Notes under the pieces: generated by a model | What the model was told of the DNA's origin: nothing | Databases searched by the model: none | The model's input: the letters and a program-made list of their open reading frames with translations, nothing else | Part shown: piece by piece, positions 1 through 8,738 of the stretch | Layout: each line of letters opens with the position of its first letter | How positions within the stretch are numbered: the first letter of the stretch is position 1 | Source of the DNA: an uncultured Thermogutta sp. | Lineage (GTDB): Bacteria; Planctomycetota; Planctomycetia; Pirellulales; Thermoguttaceae | Length of the DNA stretch: 64,000 nucleotides | NCBI GenBank assembly: GCA_937128505.1 | Contig: CAKZMM010000018.1 | Span: 1 to 64,000 of the forward strand | Direction of reading: 5' to 3' | Position numbers and translations under genes: made by a program

Positions 1-181
1 CAAGTGGGGTTCGAGCCGAAGTAGATGTTGTGGCTGTACGAGCAGTTGGGCACGGCGGGGTTTCGAAACATTTGCGGGCCGGCGCGCGGGAGCGTGGGGG
101 CATACAAGAGTGTGCCAGCAGGGGTCATGTCGCTCGGTCGGCGCCGGCGGTGTTCACCGACCGGTGTTCCCTCAGTTTTAA

Positions 182-272
182 CCCCTCTCCTACTGGGGGC
201 GGAGGGATTCATCTGTTGCAGTGTGTCGATAGGCAGAGTAAACGCCTCTCCCAGTGAGGGCGGAGGGATTCA
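182..272. repeat. Imperfect direct repeat, about 28 bp, two copies
   Basis: Copies lie at 182-211 and 245-272. Both run from a CCTCTCC start through a shared GGGCGGAGGGATTCA end. The second copy leads straight into the coding-like remnant that follows. The shared end resembles the reverse complement of a tRNA T-arm and 3' end, but no tRNA can be folded here. Whether it is an attachment-site relic or a dispersed repeat cannot be decided from this window. Confidence 0.5.
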
Positions 273-563
273 AACTACCCCAAGAAACGCTGGGAAAAAC
301 GAGGGTTTCTGGCCAAGGCGGCGCAAAATCCGGGCGCACTTGGCGCACAAACGGGCCCGGCGGCCCCTGAATTGGCGGCCGTGGTCGATGCTTGGACCAA
401 GCTGCCCGACGGGATCAAGGCCGGTATCCTGGCGATGCTCCGCTCCGGCGGCTGCCTCATCCAGATCTTCACGAGTTGTGGTTTGCTCGTTGCCGCTGTG
501 GACCGCCCCACCCGCCAATACGCACTTTTCGTGGCCCGAGCTAACGAAGCCGCCCAGGCTTAA
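258..563 (+). pseudogene. Remnant of a small planctomycete ORF often found after integrases
   Basis: No convincing start codon is present; the frame opens after a stop at 255 and ends at 563. The central part reads PELAAVVDAWTKLPDGIK followed by AGILAMLRSGG. I recognise this as the tail of small planctomycete reading frames, usually close to '(D/E)LAAVVDAWPxLPEAIRAGILAMV', that sit next to tyrosine integrases. In intact examples the frame usually ends just after this motif. Here it reads on for about 36 unrelated residues, so it is probably decayed. The association with integrases is from memory; the coding-like pattern is visible in the sequence. Confidence 0.35.
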
Positions 564-1625
564 TGTGCTTGCTGGCTAAAGCCAGGTACGTCGTGAATAG
601 CCCAGGGTTTTTCCTCCTGAAAAAAGTTCAAGATATCGACCGCCGAAACAAACCAGACATGATGCCTCCCCGGGGACGACCTATCTTTTCATTTCTTTTC
701 ATTCAAGGAAGTTGCGTAGTCAGATAAAGGAGCTCGCATAAACAAATCTTCCCCCGAAAACTATCACTCAAGGCAAGACGGGTAATTTCCGTACAGCTCC
801 TCCCGCCTAAGCTTTCCAGCTTACCCGCTGATTAAACGAAAATTCAATGAGCTCACGCTAGCGTGGACCTCGCCGCGAAGGTCTCGCACCTCGGACACAG
901 CCAGCGGTAGAATCGGGTTCGAACTTATTAAGCTCGACTTTTGCGCGGGTTCGCCCCTTCGATTTCGTGTGCGTCGTACCTGGCCTAGCCCTGGCAAGGC
1001 TCGGTGTGAAGTATACGATAAGCCTCGGCTGACGACGGCGGGGTCCCCGATTTGATGAATTGGTAAATTGATGAATCGATCCGGAAGTTATATCGCTTGC
1101 ACCGGGAGGAAAGTCTCGCGAGCCAGTTTGAGTGTGACCGCAGCATGTCACGGCTCTTGCGGCGGGGGCAAAGGTCCGTGCTGCGGAGACTGCAAGCCGA
1201 CGTGACGTCACATCCCTTACGCTAGCAGGAAAGTTAAGAATGTGGGTAGCTGCCCTTCATCCATCGGTTGCATCCGTCGCGCTCAGAAGAAAGACGATTG
1301 CCCGCGGCTCACCGATCCCAGCAAGCAATAGAAGCCGGCCAAAAAATCAAGGGTGGCTGCTTGGGGCAACCACCCTTTGGCTCACCGGTCGCTGCCTGGA
1401 GAGCCTCGTTTCATCATGCCACGCGGAGGACGGATGAAACTTTCACGCGGTCAATGGTTGATTGGTTGGCGTGATTTATCGCTTAGTCGGACTCATTCAT
1501 CAGTTGTATTTTCGCCACGATGTTGCGTGTTTTGTCCAATTCGATGCGGCGGGGTCATGCCGATTGCCGCGGGCGGTTCGACACGGCTCATGATGTTTAT
1601 CGAGAATTATGATGTTTATCGAGAA
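564..1625. other. Gene-free stretch at the left edge
   Basis: No reading frame here looks like protein. The part around 1090-1200 is GC-rich with short self-complementary pieces (CTCGCGAG; CACGG with CCGTG) and could form a structured RNA. A GGAGGAAAGTC string near 1105 recalls RNase P RNA, but the flanking sequence does not fit that RNA. The 3' part holds a 19-bp tandem duplication that reaches the stop codon of the porin gene. Confidence 0.5.
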
Positions 1626-1628
1626 TTA
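1591..1628. repeat. Exact 19-bp tandem duplication
   Basis: TGATGTTTATCGAGAATTA occurs at 1591-1609 and again at 1610-1628. The second copy contains the stop codon (TTA on the plus strand at 1626-1628) of the minus-strand porin gene, so the end of the gene was itself duplicated. Confidence 0.9.
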
Positions 1629-3041
1629 GAATGTGAAGATCACGTCCATACCGCCGGACCATTGATCGGTACTGTTACCGGAGTCAAACGGCAACTCGCC
1701 CGCAGCAGCCACGCCGTCGAACCAATCGTAGCGCAACTCGGGCCGCAGCGTAAGATTTGCATGCGGCTTGTAATTCAGTCCCCATGTAACAGCCCAGTAA
1801 TTGCCTGCGGCAGGGCCGTTGAGGCTAATGCGGGCCGCATCGTCATCGCGGAACCATTCAATTCTTGTGCCTGCACTCCAGCAATCGTTCAGCTTGTAAG
1901 TCAGATACTGGGCAATTCCGTACCACTCAGCGTCGTCATCCGGACGCCAATTGAGGCCAAGATCATGGTGCAGGACATAGGTGAGGCGTTCCGTCAAATT
2001 CCACTGAAGAACGATGCTGTGCATGTAAATATCCCCGGCACCGATATTTGAGCCGAAATCGCCCGCCGAAGTTGTGTAAAACACGTTCATCTTCTCGGTC
2101 AACTGAACTTTCAAGCCAGCCAGCAGGGTATTGGCACCGGGTGTGTTGTCGAAGCCGGTATCCCATCCCTGCGTCCAACCACCGTACACAGTGATGGAAT
2201 TGTTAAGCGGATACTCGGCCAACACCCCAGTGTGCGTGAACGGCTCGCCGTAATGGTGAGTATATTCATGGGAGTAGAAGAAGTTATCTTTGGCAGCCAC
2301 GACCTCGTACCCAATAATTGTGTAGAAGTGACCGAGTTTGACGTTTAGTTTGCCCCAAGCCAGTTGAGCATAAAGCTGTGGGAGGGCGAAGCCATAATCG
2401 CCGCCGGTATCCCACGTGTTGTCGTAGCTATCAGGGTGGCCTCCAAAAGCCTGAGTGTCCGGCGCATCAACCCCGAAGAGCAAATCCGCTCGGAAACCCC
2501 AGTCGAACCAATATCTCGAGGTATCAGGAACACGCTCTAAATAAAACCAGACTTGATCCACGGTCCAGCCGTCGTTACTGCTCCGCATGCCCAGTGGTCC
2601 ATTGACTTCATCACCGTGCATGTTGCTGTAAATGCCTGTGGAAATCCACCCGCCCCATTCGAAGCCGCGACATTTGAGCCAGCACGGTGTCGGTAACTCC
2701 CACGGATCGCCCTCGATTGTGCCGCACACGCACCAGCGGCACTCGGACATCTCAGCTTCTTCTCCCGCTTGTTCCTCTTGTGAATCAGCAATTTCTGGTT
2801 TCGGGGCGGTAGCACCGGTATCGGAAGCTTCGTCACTGACCCAGATCCTGTGAACTGTGCCAATAAGCTCCGGAGTTTGCAAGTCGGATGCAAGGGCGTA
2901 GCCAGTTGCTGAATCACTTTGGGGCGCGGGAAAACTCCGCGAACCATACCCGGGTAGATCTCCGGCCGAGGCCGCGCCCACTAGAATCAATAAATAAAGC
3001 AATCCTAATTGGCTGAGTAAGATCAAGAATCCTTTCCTCAT
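1626..3041 (-). CDS. Outer-membrane beta-barrel protein, BBP2 (OmpL-like porin) family
   Basis: A 471-residue secreted protein. Residues 1-26 form a signal peptide (MRKGF start, long Leu/Ile core, cut near ASAGD). From about residue 125 it has the alternating aromatic/polar strands of a beta barrel and ends in VIFTF with a terminal Phe, the usual outer-membrane signature. Stretches such as GHFYTIIGYEVVAA and ELRYDWFDG are typical of the planctomycete BBP2 family. The family is thought to form passive diffusion pores; the substrate is unknown. Between signal and barrel lies an acidic Glu-rich linker and then five cysteines at 101, 104, 106, 120 and 124, unusual for a porin. A GGGAGGAG ribosome-binding site precedes the ATG. 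It is transcribed away from amt. Confidence 0.85.
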   Translation of the reverse strand: MRKGFLILLSQLGLLYLLILVGAASAGDLPGYGSRSFPAPQSDSATGYALASDLQTPELIGTVHRIWVSDEASDTGATAPKPEIADSQEEQAGEEAEMSECRWCVCGTIEGDPWELPTPCWLKCRGFEWGGWISTGIYSNMHGDEVNGPLGMRSSNDGWTVDQVWFYLERVPDTSRYWFDWGFRADLLFGVDAPDTQAFGGHPDSYDNTWDTGGDYGFALPQLYAQLAWGKLNVKLGHFYTIIGYEVVAAKDNFFYSHEYTHHYGEPFTHTGVLAEYPLNNSITVYGGWTQGWDTGFDNTPGANTLLAGLKVQLTEKMNVFYTTSAGDFGSNIGAGDIYMHSIVLQWNLTERLTYVLHHDLGLNWRPDDDAEWYGIAQYLTYKLNDCWSAGTRIEWFRDDDAARISLNGPAAGNYWAVTWGLNYKPHANLTLRPELRYDWFDGVAAAGELPFDSGNSTDQWSGGMDVIFTF

Positions 3042-3322
3042 CCTCGCTCCTCCCGAGAGACGGTTTTAAATTTTGACCGGGCAAATTCCCTGAAAAATCG
3101 GCAGTTGTTTGCCAAGCGATGCACCGGTTGAGCGGGCGATCTCACTGTGGCCTAATGCTTCCAAAATCTGTTCACGGACGGTGCAGCTTCTCGAAGGCTT
3201 ATCGTCGCCCCGGAAAGTCAAAATGCACTCAGCCGCCTTGCGTTTGGTGTTTGTCGGTCCAATCGATTCCTCCCTGCCCAAAAACTTTTCGGGACAAACT
3301 GATAAGACAGACCATCCAGACG

Positions 3323-3344
3323 CTAAGGGCAATCTAAGGGCAAT
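3323..3344. repeat. Exact 11-bp tandem duplication
   Basis: CTAAGGGCAAT occurs at 3323-3333 and 3334-3344 in non-coding DNA between porin and amt. Confidence 0.85.
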
Positions 3345-3476
3345 CCCCCCAAGGATGTCTCATCGGTAAGCGAAATGCGCGGAGATTAATGAGTTTTGCC
3401 CATGAAGCAGACGCCATTGCACAAAAGATAGGCATCCCGAAATTGTATTGGGATTTCCGTACCTAAATAGAAGATG

Positions 3477-3510
3477 ACATGATCTGATCATGTTCGTCTT
3501 AACATGTTAA
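3477..3510. promoter_or_regulatory. Two palindromes, candidate enhancer-binding sites upstream of amt
   Basis: ACATGATC-T-GATCATGT at 3477-3493 is a perfect inverted repeat with 8-bp arms and a 1-bp centre. TTAACATGTTAA at 3499-3510 is a perfect 12-bp palindrome. They lie roughly 70-100 bp upstream of the candidate sigma-54 promoter at 3561, the usual distance for an NtrC-type activator. The sequences do not match the enterobacterial NtrC consensus, so the binding protein is unknown. Confidence 0.45.
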
Positions 3511-3560
3511 TTCTTGGGGGCTTATGGTTGATAAAAAATTTTTTACAAATCATTCGTGAT

Positions 3561-3577
3561 TTGGCACGCAGGTTGAA
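3561..3577 (+). promoter_or_regulatory. Candidate sigma-54 (RpoN) promoter for amt-glnB
   Basis: TTGGCACGCAGGTTGAA matches the sigma-54 consensus TGGCACG-N4-TTGC with the correct spacing. The -24 element is perfect; the -12 element reads TTGA instead of TTGC. Ammonium transporter and P-II genes are classical RpoN targets in many bacteria. The site lies about 500 bp upstream of the amt start, which would give a long leader. Confidence 0.45.
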
Positions 3578-4069
3578 AAACGCTTTTAGCGATTGCGCTT
3601 TTTTGCCAAATGATTTTGGTGGCGTGGCGAATACTCGCTTCTGAAAGAGATGCTATCGAATAGGGCAGTCATATGCTTAAAGATTAGGCAATTCCCATTT
3701 TTTGGAAAGAAGGATCGAAAACGACCTGACCTGCATCAGTTGCCCGGAAATGTATTCGGTGGCGCTCCTGACACGGTGAGGTAGGCAAGCGTCGATAGAA
3801 CCTTCGACTGCATGTATCCGGGCACGGGAATCCGCGGCAGTGTAACTGGGAGGGGGGACGACATTTCGGGGATCTCGAGGGAGGAAACTTCACATCGTAG
3901 TTAAAAAAGCGTGCCGGGAAGCCGTAAAGACGATTTTTGGGATCTTTGGAGTTCTAGAGCTCAATTTGAACGTCGAGCTTCCGAAACACCGGGTTAGTTC
4001 ACGCTTAAGAAAAAGTTTGTAGTGATAAAGTTGGAAAAGAAGAATTCTCAAGTTCGAGCGGAGGCCTTC

Positions 4070-5602
4070 ATGTTCGAAACAGCTCCATGTGAACGCGATC
4101 CTGTGAGATACATGTGCAAAAGAGCCATTCTGGCTCTAACCTTTGTTTGGTTGGGCTTGTCAGCATCTCAAAACGTTTTGGCAGCGCCGACTTCCGATGT
4201 TGGTTGGACGGCGGTCGCGATTCTCTCTTTGCAAGAGGCAACCGGAGAAGCCGTGGCCACGGAATCCGTTAATGTCGAGGCGGCCACGGCCGCTCACGTG
4301 GATCAACCGTCGGACGCCGCCGCAGCATCTACTGATGCGGAATCTGCGTCTGAAGCTGAGAATTCCGGGCCTGGTTCAGCGGAGATCGCTTTTAGCCTGG
4401 ACAATCTCATACTGTTCCTTGCGGCCGTTTTGGTGTTGGCCATGCAGCCCGGCTTTGCCCTTGTGGAATGCGGTTTTAATCAAGCAAAAAATGCGGCGAA
4501 TATCTGCTTTAAGAACCTCATCGACCTAAGTCTAGGTGCCCTTCTGTACTTCCTTATTGGTTACAGCCTTATGTATGGGGCAGACTTAGGCTATGGTCTG
4601 GTTGGGTGGTCGGGATTTGGTATTTCTGAAACCCTTTCGGCGGAAACCGTGCCGGCAGCCGGTGTCCTGCATCCGCAAGCGGATTGGCTATTCCAAGTCG
4701 CATTCGCAGCCACAGCGGCCACCATCGTTTCCGGAGCGGTTGCGGGCCGAATCAAGTTTCCGGCGTATTTGATCTATACGGCTTTTATAACTGCCATTGT
4801 CTACCCCGTTAGTGGGCACTGGAAGTGGGGAAAAGGATGGCTGGACGCCCTCGGCTTTCACGATTTTGCCGGTTCCTTAGTAGTTCATGCAGTGGGAGGT
4901 TTCGCGGGACTTGCTGGTGCTTTTGTCTTGGGACCAAGGTTAGGTCGATACACCCCGGAAGGAAAATCGCAACCAATTCTGGGCCATAATCTTCCTCTCG
5001 CGACCCTTGGAGTTTTCATCTTGTGGATCGGCTGGTACGGCTTTAATCCCGGAAGCCAATTGGCCTTCACGGGAGCTGCGAATTTGGGGGCCACGATGCT
5101 AATTGCCGTCAATACCACCTTGGCGGCAGCGGCGGGGGCTGTGGCAGCCATGAGTTTCGCCTGGCTTTTGTTCGGCAAGCCCGATCTTTCTATGGCCTTA
5201 AACGGAGTGTTGGGTGGCTTAGTGGGAATAACGGCCAATTGCGATTGCGTCTCTAATCCCGAGGCTATATTGATTGGGTTGGTGGCGGGGCTTCTCGTTG
5301 TCATCGGTGTGGTGGTTTTGGATCGAATTCGCATTGATGATCCAGTAGGAGCTTGGCCGGTCCATGGATTGTGTGGGATATGGGGAGGAATTGCCACAGG
5401 GCTTTTCGGCACGGACAAGAGTTTAGTGGCCCAAATTGTCGGGTCGACGGTAATCCCGTTATGGGCCTTTATTCTGGCACTTGGATTATTCTTGGCACTT
5501 CGGGCCGCTGACTTGCTCAGAGTCTCGCCTGAGGAGGAAATCGAGGGACTGGACATTTGCGAACACGGGATGCATGCTTATGGCCTTCCGGAGCGTGTAT
5601 AG
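4070..5602 (+). CDS. amt: Ammonium transporter Amt
   Basis: Imports ammonium across the inner membrane. The product is 510 residues from the chosen ATG at 4070, which has GGAGG 5 nt upstream; a GTG at 4022 would add 16 residues. An N-terminal signal-like segment (CKRAILALTFVWLGLSA) and an Ala/Glu-rich periplasmic linker of about 90 residues precede the transporter core. The core has about 11 hydrophobic helices. The substrate-selecting Asp and first pore His are in FHDFAGSLVVHAVGG and the second pore His is in WPVHGLCGIWGG, matching D160/H168/H318 of AmtB. Such N-terminal extensions occur in several Amt proteins. It is followed 25 nt later by glnB, so the two are almost certainly co-transcribed and P-II should gate the transporter. 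Confidence 0.95.
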   Translation: MFETAPCERDPVRYMCKRAILALTFVWLGLSASQNVLAAPTSDVGWTAVAILSLQEATGEAVATESVNVEAATAAHVDQPSDAAAASTDAESASEAENSGPGSAEIAFSLDNLILFLAAVLVLAMQPGFALVECGFNQAKNAANICFKNLIDLSLGALLYFLIGYSLMYGADLGYGLVGWSGFGISETLSAETVPAAGVLHPQADWLFQVAFAATAATIVSGAVAGRIKFPAYLIYTAFITAIVYPVSGHWKWGKGWLDALGFHDFAGSLVVHAVGGFAGLAGAFVLGPRLGRYTPEGKSQPILGHNLPLATLGVFILWIGWYGFNPGSQLAFTGAANLGATMLIAVNTTLAAAAGAVAAMSFAWLLFGKPDLSMALNGVLGGLVGITANCDCVSNPEAILIGLVAGLLVVIGVVVLDRIRIDDPVGAWPVHGLCGIWGGIATGLFGTDKSLVAQIVGSTVIPLWAFILALGLFLALRAADLLRVSPEEEIEGLDICEHGMHAYGLPERV

Positions 5603-5612
5603 AGCATTGTGA

Positions 5613-5966
<354 letters not shown>

Positions 5967-7110
5967 GGTCAATTCCCAAAACTAGTGATGCCCGATTCGC
6001 GTTCTCAGCGTCCGTTTGAAATCACGGTGAATGAGAGAAGCCTTTCCATGGTTGGCTTGGGGGCATGTAAGATCGCAAGCATCGGCGTGCGATTCTTCGA
6101 GGGACCGCAAAGAGGGTGAGTGATCTAGCGCCTGTTGCTTCGAAAGCAATCTCTCGATGGTCGATTTTAGGGGGGCAGACTTCTCCGCTGAAAGCGAGTA
6201 TGGCAGTTTTCTTGCCGCTGATACATTTAAGCTTTATCCGGCCGCTAAATTAACTCAGGGGTTTTCGGCCGGAAGTGTCGAGACTTAACTACCCGAACGG
6301 TTCACCCGTTCCCCTAGGCTATTGCCGGCAAAAGATTTTTTGGATTCTTGCAAACTACCCAATTAGTTTGTTCCTTCCTGCCGACGACATCGACAAGCTG
6401 TACTAAACCACCTTCTATTACCCAGTTACCGAAAGCAACTCGCTAAGCAGTTCGGTGGATGGCCAGTGCATCGAAACTCGACGTTTGCCCGGCTTCTCAG
6501 TGACAGCTTTCGTAGGTTGGTGATCGCGGCTCGCCGATTTTTCTGCATTTTTTAGCTTACTCACACTGCGATAGCTTGCTCCTCCCCCATTGTCTCCCCC
6601 GATTTCCGCAGGCTTTACCGATTTTTGTGGGCATTAGCGCGTTTTCTTTAAAGGGTTTCAGACGAGGACAGCTCTGGATGGCCTCGACTCCTTTTGAACT
6701 TCGCTTCCGTGGTATAGGCACAGAAGAGTATAACGCCCGTTCATTTACAAGACCTGTCTTGCCGGTTCCCAGGTGTAGGCAGAGAAGAGCATTCTGCCTT
6801 TTCGCCAGCCTTTCGCCCGGGCACTTCCAAAAGATCCCTTCGGACACTAACCTAAGGTCCTCCCAGGACCACTTGGGTTTTTCAAATGGCACATACTCAG
6901 GAGATGGAGAAAGGAAGTGTTTTGCTCGTGCCCGGATCGCCGCATTTATAACCCCTTATAACTGCGTTGGGCTTGGTAGAGGAGATTCTGGTCTCGTGCT
7001 GCCGGCCGGGCGAAAGGATGACGCGATACCTAAAAAAGTTGGGCGGTTGAAGTAATGGATTTTTCCGCGGGAGGGAGCTGAGGATCCCTTGCATATTTTC
7101 GAGGCAAGAT
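5967..7110. other. Gene-free stretch between glnB and dapB
   Basis: About 1.1 kb without a convincing gene. It contains an inverted repeat with 8-bp arms, TCCGGCCG at 6237-6244 and CGGCCGGA at 6266-6273, enclosing 21 nt, and a small hairpin TTGCTT-CGA-AAGCAA at 6135-6149. Neither is followed by a T-run, so they are not clear terminators. Function unknown. Confidence 0.5.
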
Positions 7111-7908
7111 ATGGAACCGATTCGACTTGTTGTCCATGGCGCTGCTGGCCGAATGGGGCGGCGCATCATCGCGTTGGCTGCTTCCGACCCTACATGGAAA
7201 ATTCAGGCTGCTCTTGAAAGTTCGACCCATTCGGAGTTGGGGAAGGATGCCGGTCTTATTGCTGGCTGGGGACCTCTGGGGGTAAGCCTGACGGGGGAAT
7301 TGCGAGCGGATGTTTCCGCGGACGTGGCCATCGATTTTTCGGCGCCCGCAGCCACGGTGCATTTCGCGGAAGTTTGCAAGAGGCGGGCCATTCCTTTGGT
7401 GTGTGCGACGACAGGCCTCACGCCGGATCAGAAAAAGTGCCTCAAAGAGGCGGCAGAGGTCGTACCCGTCCTTTGGGCTCCGAATATGAGCTTGGCCGTC
7501 AATCTGGCGATGAAGCTGGTGGCGGAGGCGGCCCGGATTCTGAAAAACCATCATCCGGATATCGAGATCGTTGAGTGGCATCATCGCTTCAAAGAGGATG
7601 CCCCCAGTGGGACTGCGTTGCAATTCGCTCAGATCATCGAGGAGCAGCTTGGGAAAAAGCAACATCGGCACGGTCGCGAAGGGCGGCCCGGCATACGATC
7701 GCGGGATGAGATCGGTTTTCACGCCATCCGAGCCGCAGATCATCCCGGCGAGCACGTCATTCTGTTTGGCCTGCTCGGCGAAACACTAGAATTGAACGTT
7801 CGGGCCATAAGCCGCGATTGTTACGCACAAGGGGCGCTGGCCGCTGCACGCTTTCTCGTGGGAAAGCCGCCCGGATTGTACAGCATGGCTCAGGTGTTGG
7901 GGCTGTAA
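7111..7908 (+). CDS. dapB: 4-hydroxy-tetrahydrodipicolinate reductase
   Basis: Reduces 4-hydroxy-tetrahydrodipicolinate with NAD(P)H in the diaminopimelate/lysine pathway. The product is 265 residues, normal for DapB. The dinucleotide-binding loop is HGAAGRMGRR at residues 9-18. The catalytic motif EWHHRFKEDAPSGTAL lies at about 155-170, with His157/158 and Lys161 as expected. The ATG has GAGG close upstream. Diaminopimelate synthesis fits a peptidoglycan-making planctomycete, as does murB further on. No other dap gene is in the window. Confidence 0.95.
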   Translation: MEPIRLVVHGAAGRMGRRIIALAASDPTWKIQAALESSTHSELGKDAGLIAGWGPLGVSLTGELRADVSADVAIDFSAPAATVHFAEVCKRRAIPLVCATTGLTPDQKKCLKEAAEVVPVLWAPNMSLAVNLAMKLVAEAARILKNHHPDIEIVEWHHRFKEDAPSGTALQFAQIIEEQLGKKQHRHGREGRPGIRSRDEIGFHAIRAADHPGEHVILFGLLGETLELNVRAISRDCYAQGALAAARFLVGKPPGLYSMAQVLGL

Positions 7909-7918
7909 AGTGCTCGGA

Positions 7919-7934
7919 AAACGGTTCCCCGTTT
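7919..7934. terminator. Candidate hairpin between convergent dapB and rpiB
   Basis: AAACGG-TTCC-CCGTTT forms a 6-bp stem with a 4-nt loop in the 56-bp gap between the stop codons of dapB and rpiB. The stem ends in T residues on both strands, so it might end transcription from either side. The stem is weak. Confidence 0.3.
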
Positions 7935-7964
7935 CGCCAAGTTTCTTTCCAGAAATCCGTGAGC

Positions 7965-8438
7965 TTAAGACTGGCAATTATCAGGAAGCCACTTTTTAGC
8001 TTCTTCCTCAATCAAGCTGATTTTGCCGACACGGCGGGCGTGCCTTCCTCCCTCGAACGGGGTGCTGAGCCAAATCTCGATCATTCGATCGATCAACCGC
8101 TCGCCCAACGTGTCCGCGGATAGACACAGAACGTTCGCGTCATTGTGGCGCCGGCTCATCTCTGCAGTAAGGTCATCATGACATGGGGCGGCACGCACAC
8201 CGGCAACCTTGTTTGCCGAGATGCACATCCCCAGCCCGGTTCCGCAGATGAGAATGGCGCGGTCCGCCTCGCCGTTAGAAATCATTCGGCCCACGCGCTC
8301 CGCTATATCCGGGTAGTCAACCGGCTCGCTACTGAAGGTGCCGACATCCACGATGTCGTGACCCAGTCTCTCGAGGACTTCAAGTACCTTTCCACGGATG
8401 GGATAACCGCGATGATCGTTTCCAAGCGCAACCCGCAT
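7965..8438 (-). CDS. rpiB: Ribose-5-phosphate isomerase B
   Basis: Interconverts ribose 5-phosphate and ribulose 5-phosphate in the pentose phosphate pathway. From the chosen ATG at 8438 (MRVALGNDHRGY) the product is 157 residues, close to the usual 145-155; a start at 8492 would add 18 residues without family support. The active-site loop CGTGLGMCISANKVAGVR carries the catalytic Cys, and the phosphate-binding segment SRRHNDANVLCL follows. It lies downstream of the TsaC-phosphatase fusion on the same strand, the order seen for sua5-ywlE-ywlF in Bacillus. A role in other aldose phosphates (LacAB-like) cannot be excluded. Confidence 0.9.
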   Translation of the reverse strand: MRVALGNDHRGYPIRGKVLEVLERLGHDIVDVGTFSSEPVDYPDIAERVGRMISNGEADRAILICGTGLGMCISANKVAGVRAAPCHDDLTAEMSRRHNDANVLCLSADTLGERLIDRMIEIWLSTPFEGGRHARRVGKISLIEEEAKKWLPDNCQS

Positions 8439-8738
8439 AGTGAGAACCTGTAGTTTTTCGAAAATTGACGATCGGCCGGCAGCCTCCGTCAAAACTCAAA
8501 CTTAAGCGGTTGTGAATTACAACACGATCTCTTACGAAGGTGATGCTATTCATCCCGCAATGGGGCACTTTTAGGTTATAGGTAGTCACACCCTCCAACT
8601 CTGAATAATTTAAGGTCGTTACCGTAACCACCTGTGGCTTTCGTCGGTTTTTTGTTTTGGTCTTTCCGACACCCGCAATTTTCCGGATTTAGGCAGTGCA
8701 CCTTTTAATTCTAAACCTGATCGGGGCCTCAAAAAACG
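8439..8738. other. Gap between the TsaC-phosphatase fusion gene and rpiB
   Basis: 300 bp without a convincing gene. The two flanking genes run in the same direction, but the gap is long for a single operon, so rpiB may have its own promoter. Confidence 0.4.

Larger units (their letters stand above)
3042..4069. other. Divergent intergenic region between porin and amt
   Basis: About 1 kb with no convincing gene. It holds the candidate sigma-54 promoter, two palindromes and an 11-bp tandem duplication described separately. If the promoter is right, amt mRNA carries a leader of more than 450 nt whose function is not apparent. Confidence 0.6.

Noticed and set aside
1-24. C-terminal end of an upstream gene (frame ending in TAG at 22-24)
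   Set aside because: Only seven codons are inside the window, too few to support a feature.
895-935. tRNA T-arm-like GGGTTCGAA strings (for example near 918 and 39372)
   Set aside because: The flanking bases do not form a T-arm or acceptor stem.
1095-1215. Possible RNase P RNA, from a GGAGGAAAGTC string near 1105
   Set aside because: Only the short string fits; the sequence after it does not follow the conserved RNase P core and the 3' partner region is missing.
6237-6273. Inverted repeat TCCGGCCG...CGGCCGGA as a terminator for glnB
   Set aside because: The loop is 21 nt and no T-run follows; it lies 270 bp beyond the stop codon.
6576-7055. Open frame of 159 codons upstream of dapB
   Set aside because: Composition is not protein-like, no family resemblance, no ribosome-binding site, and a competing frame is open on the other strand.
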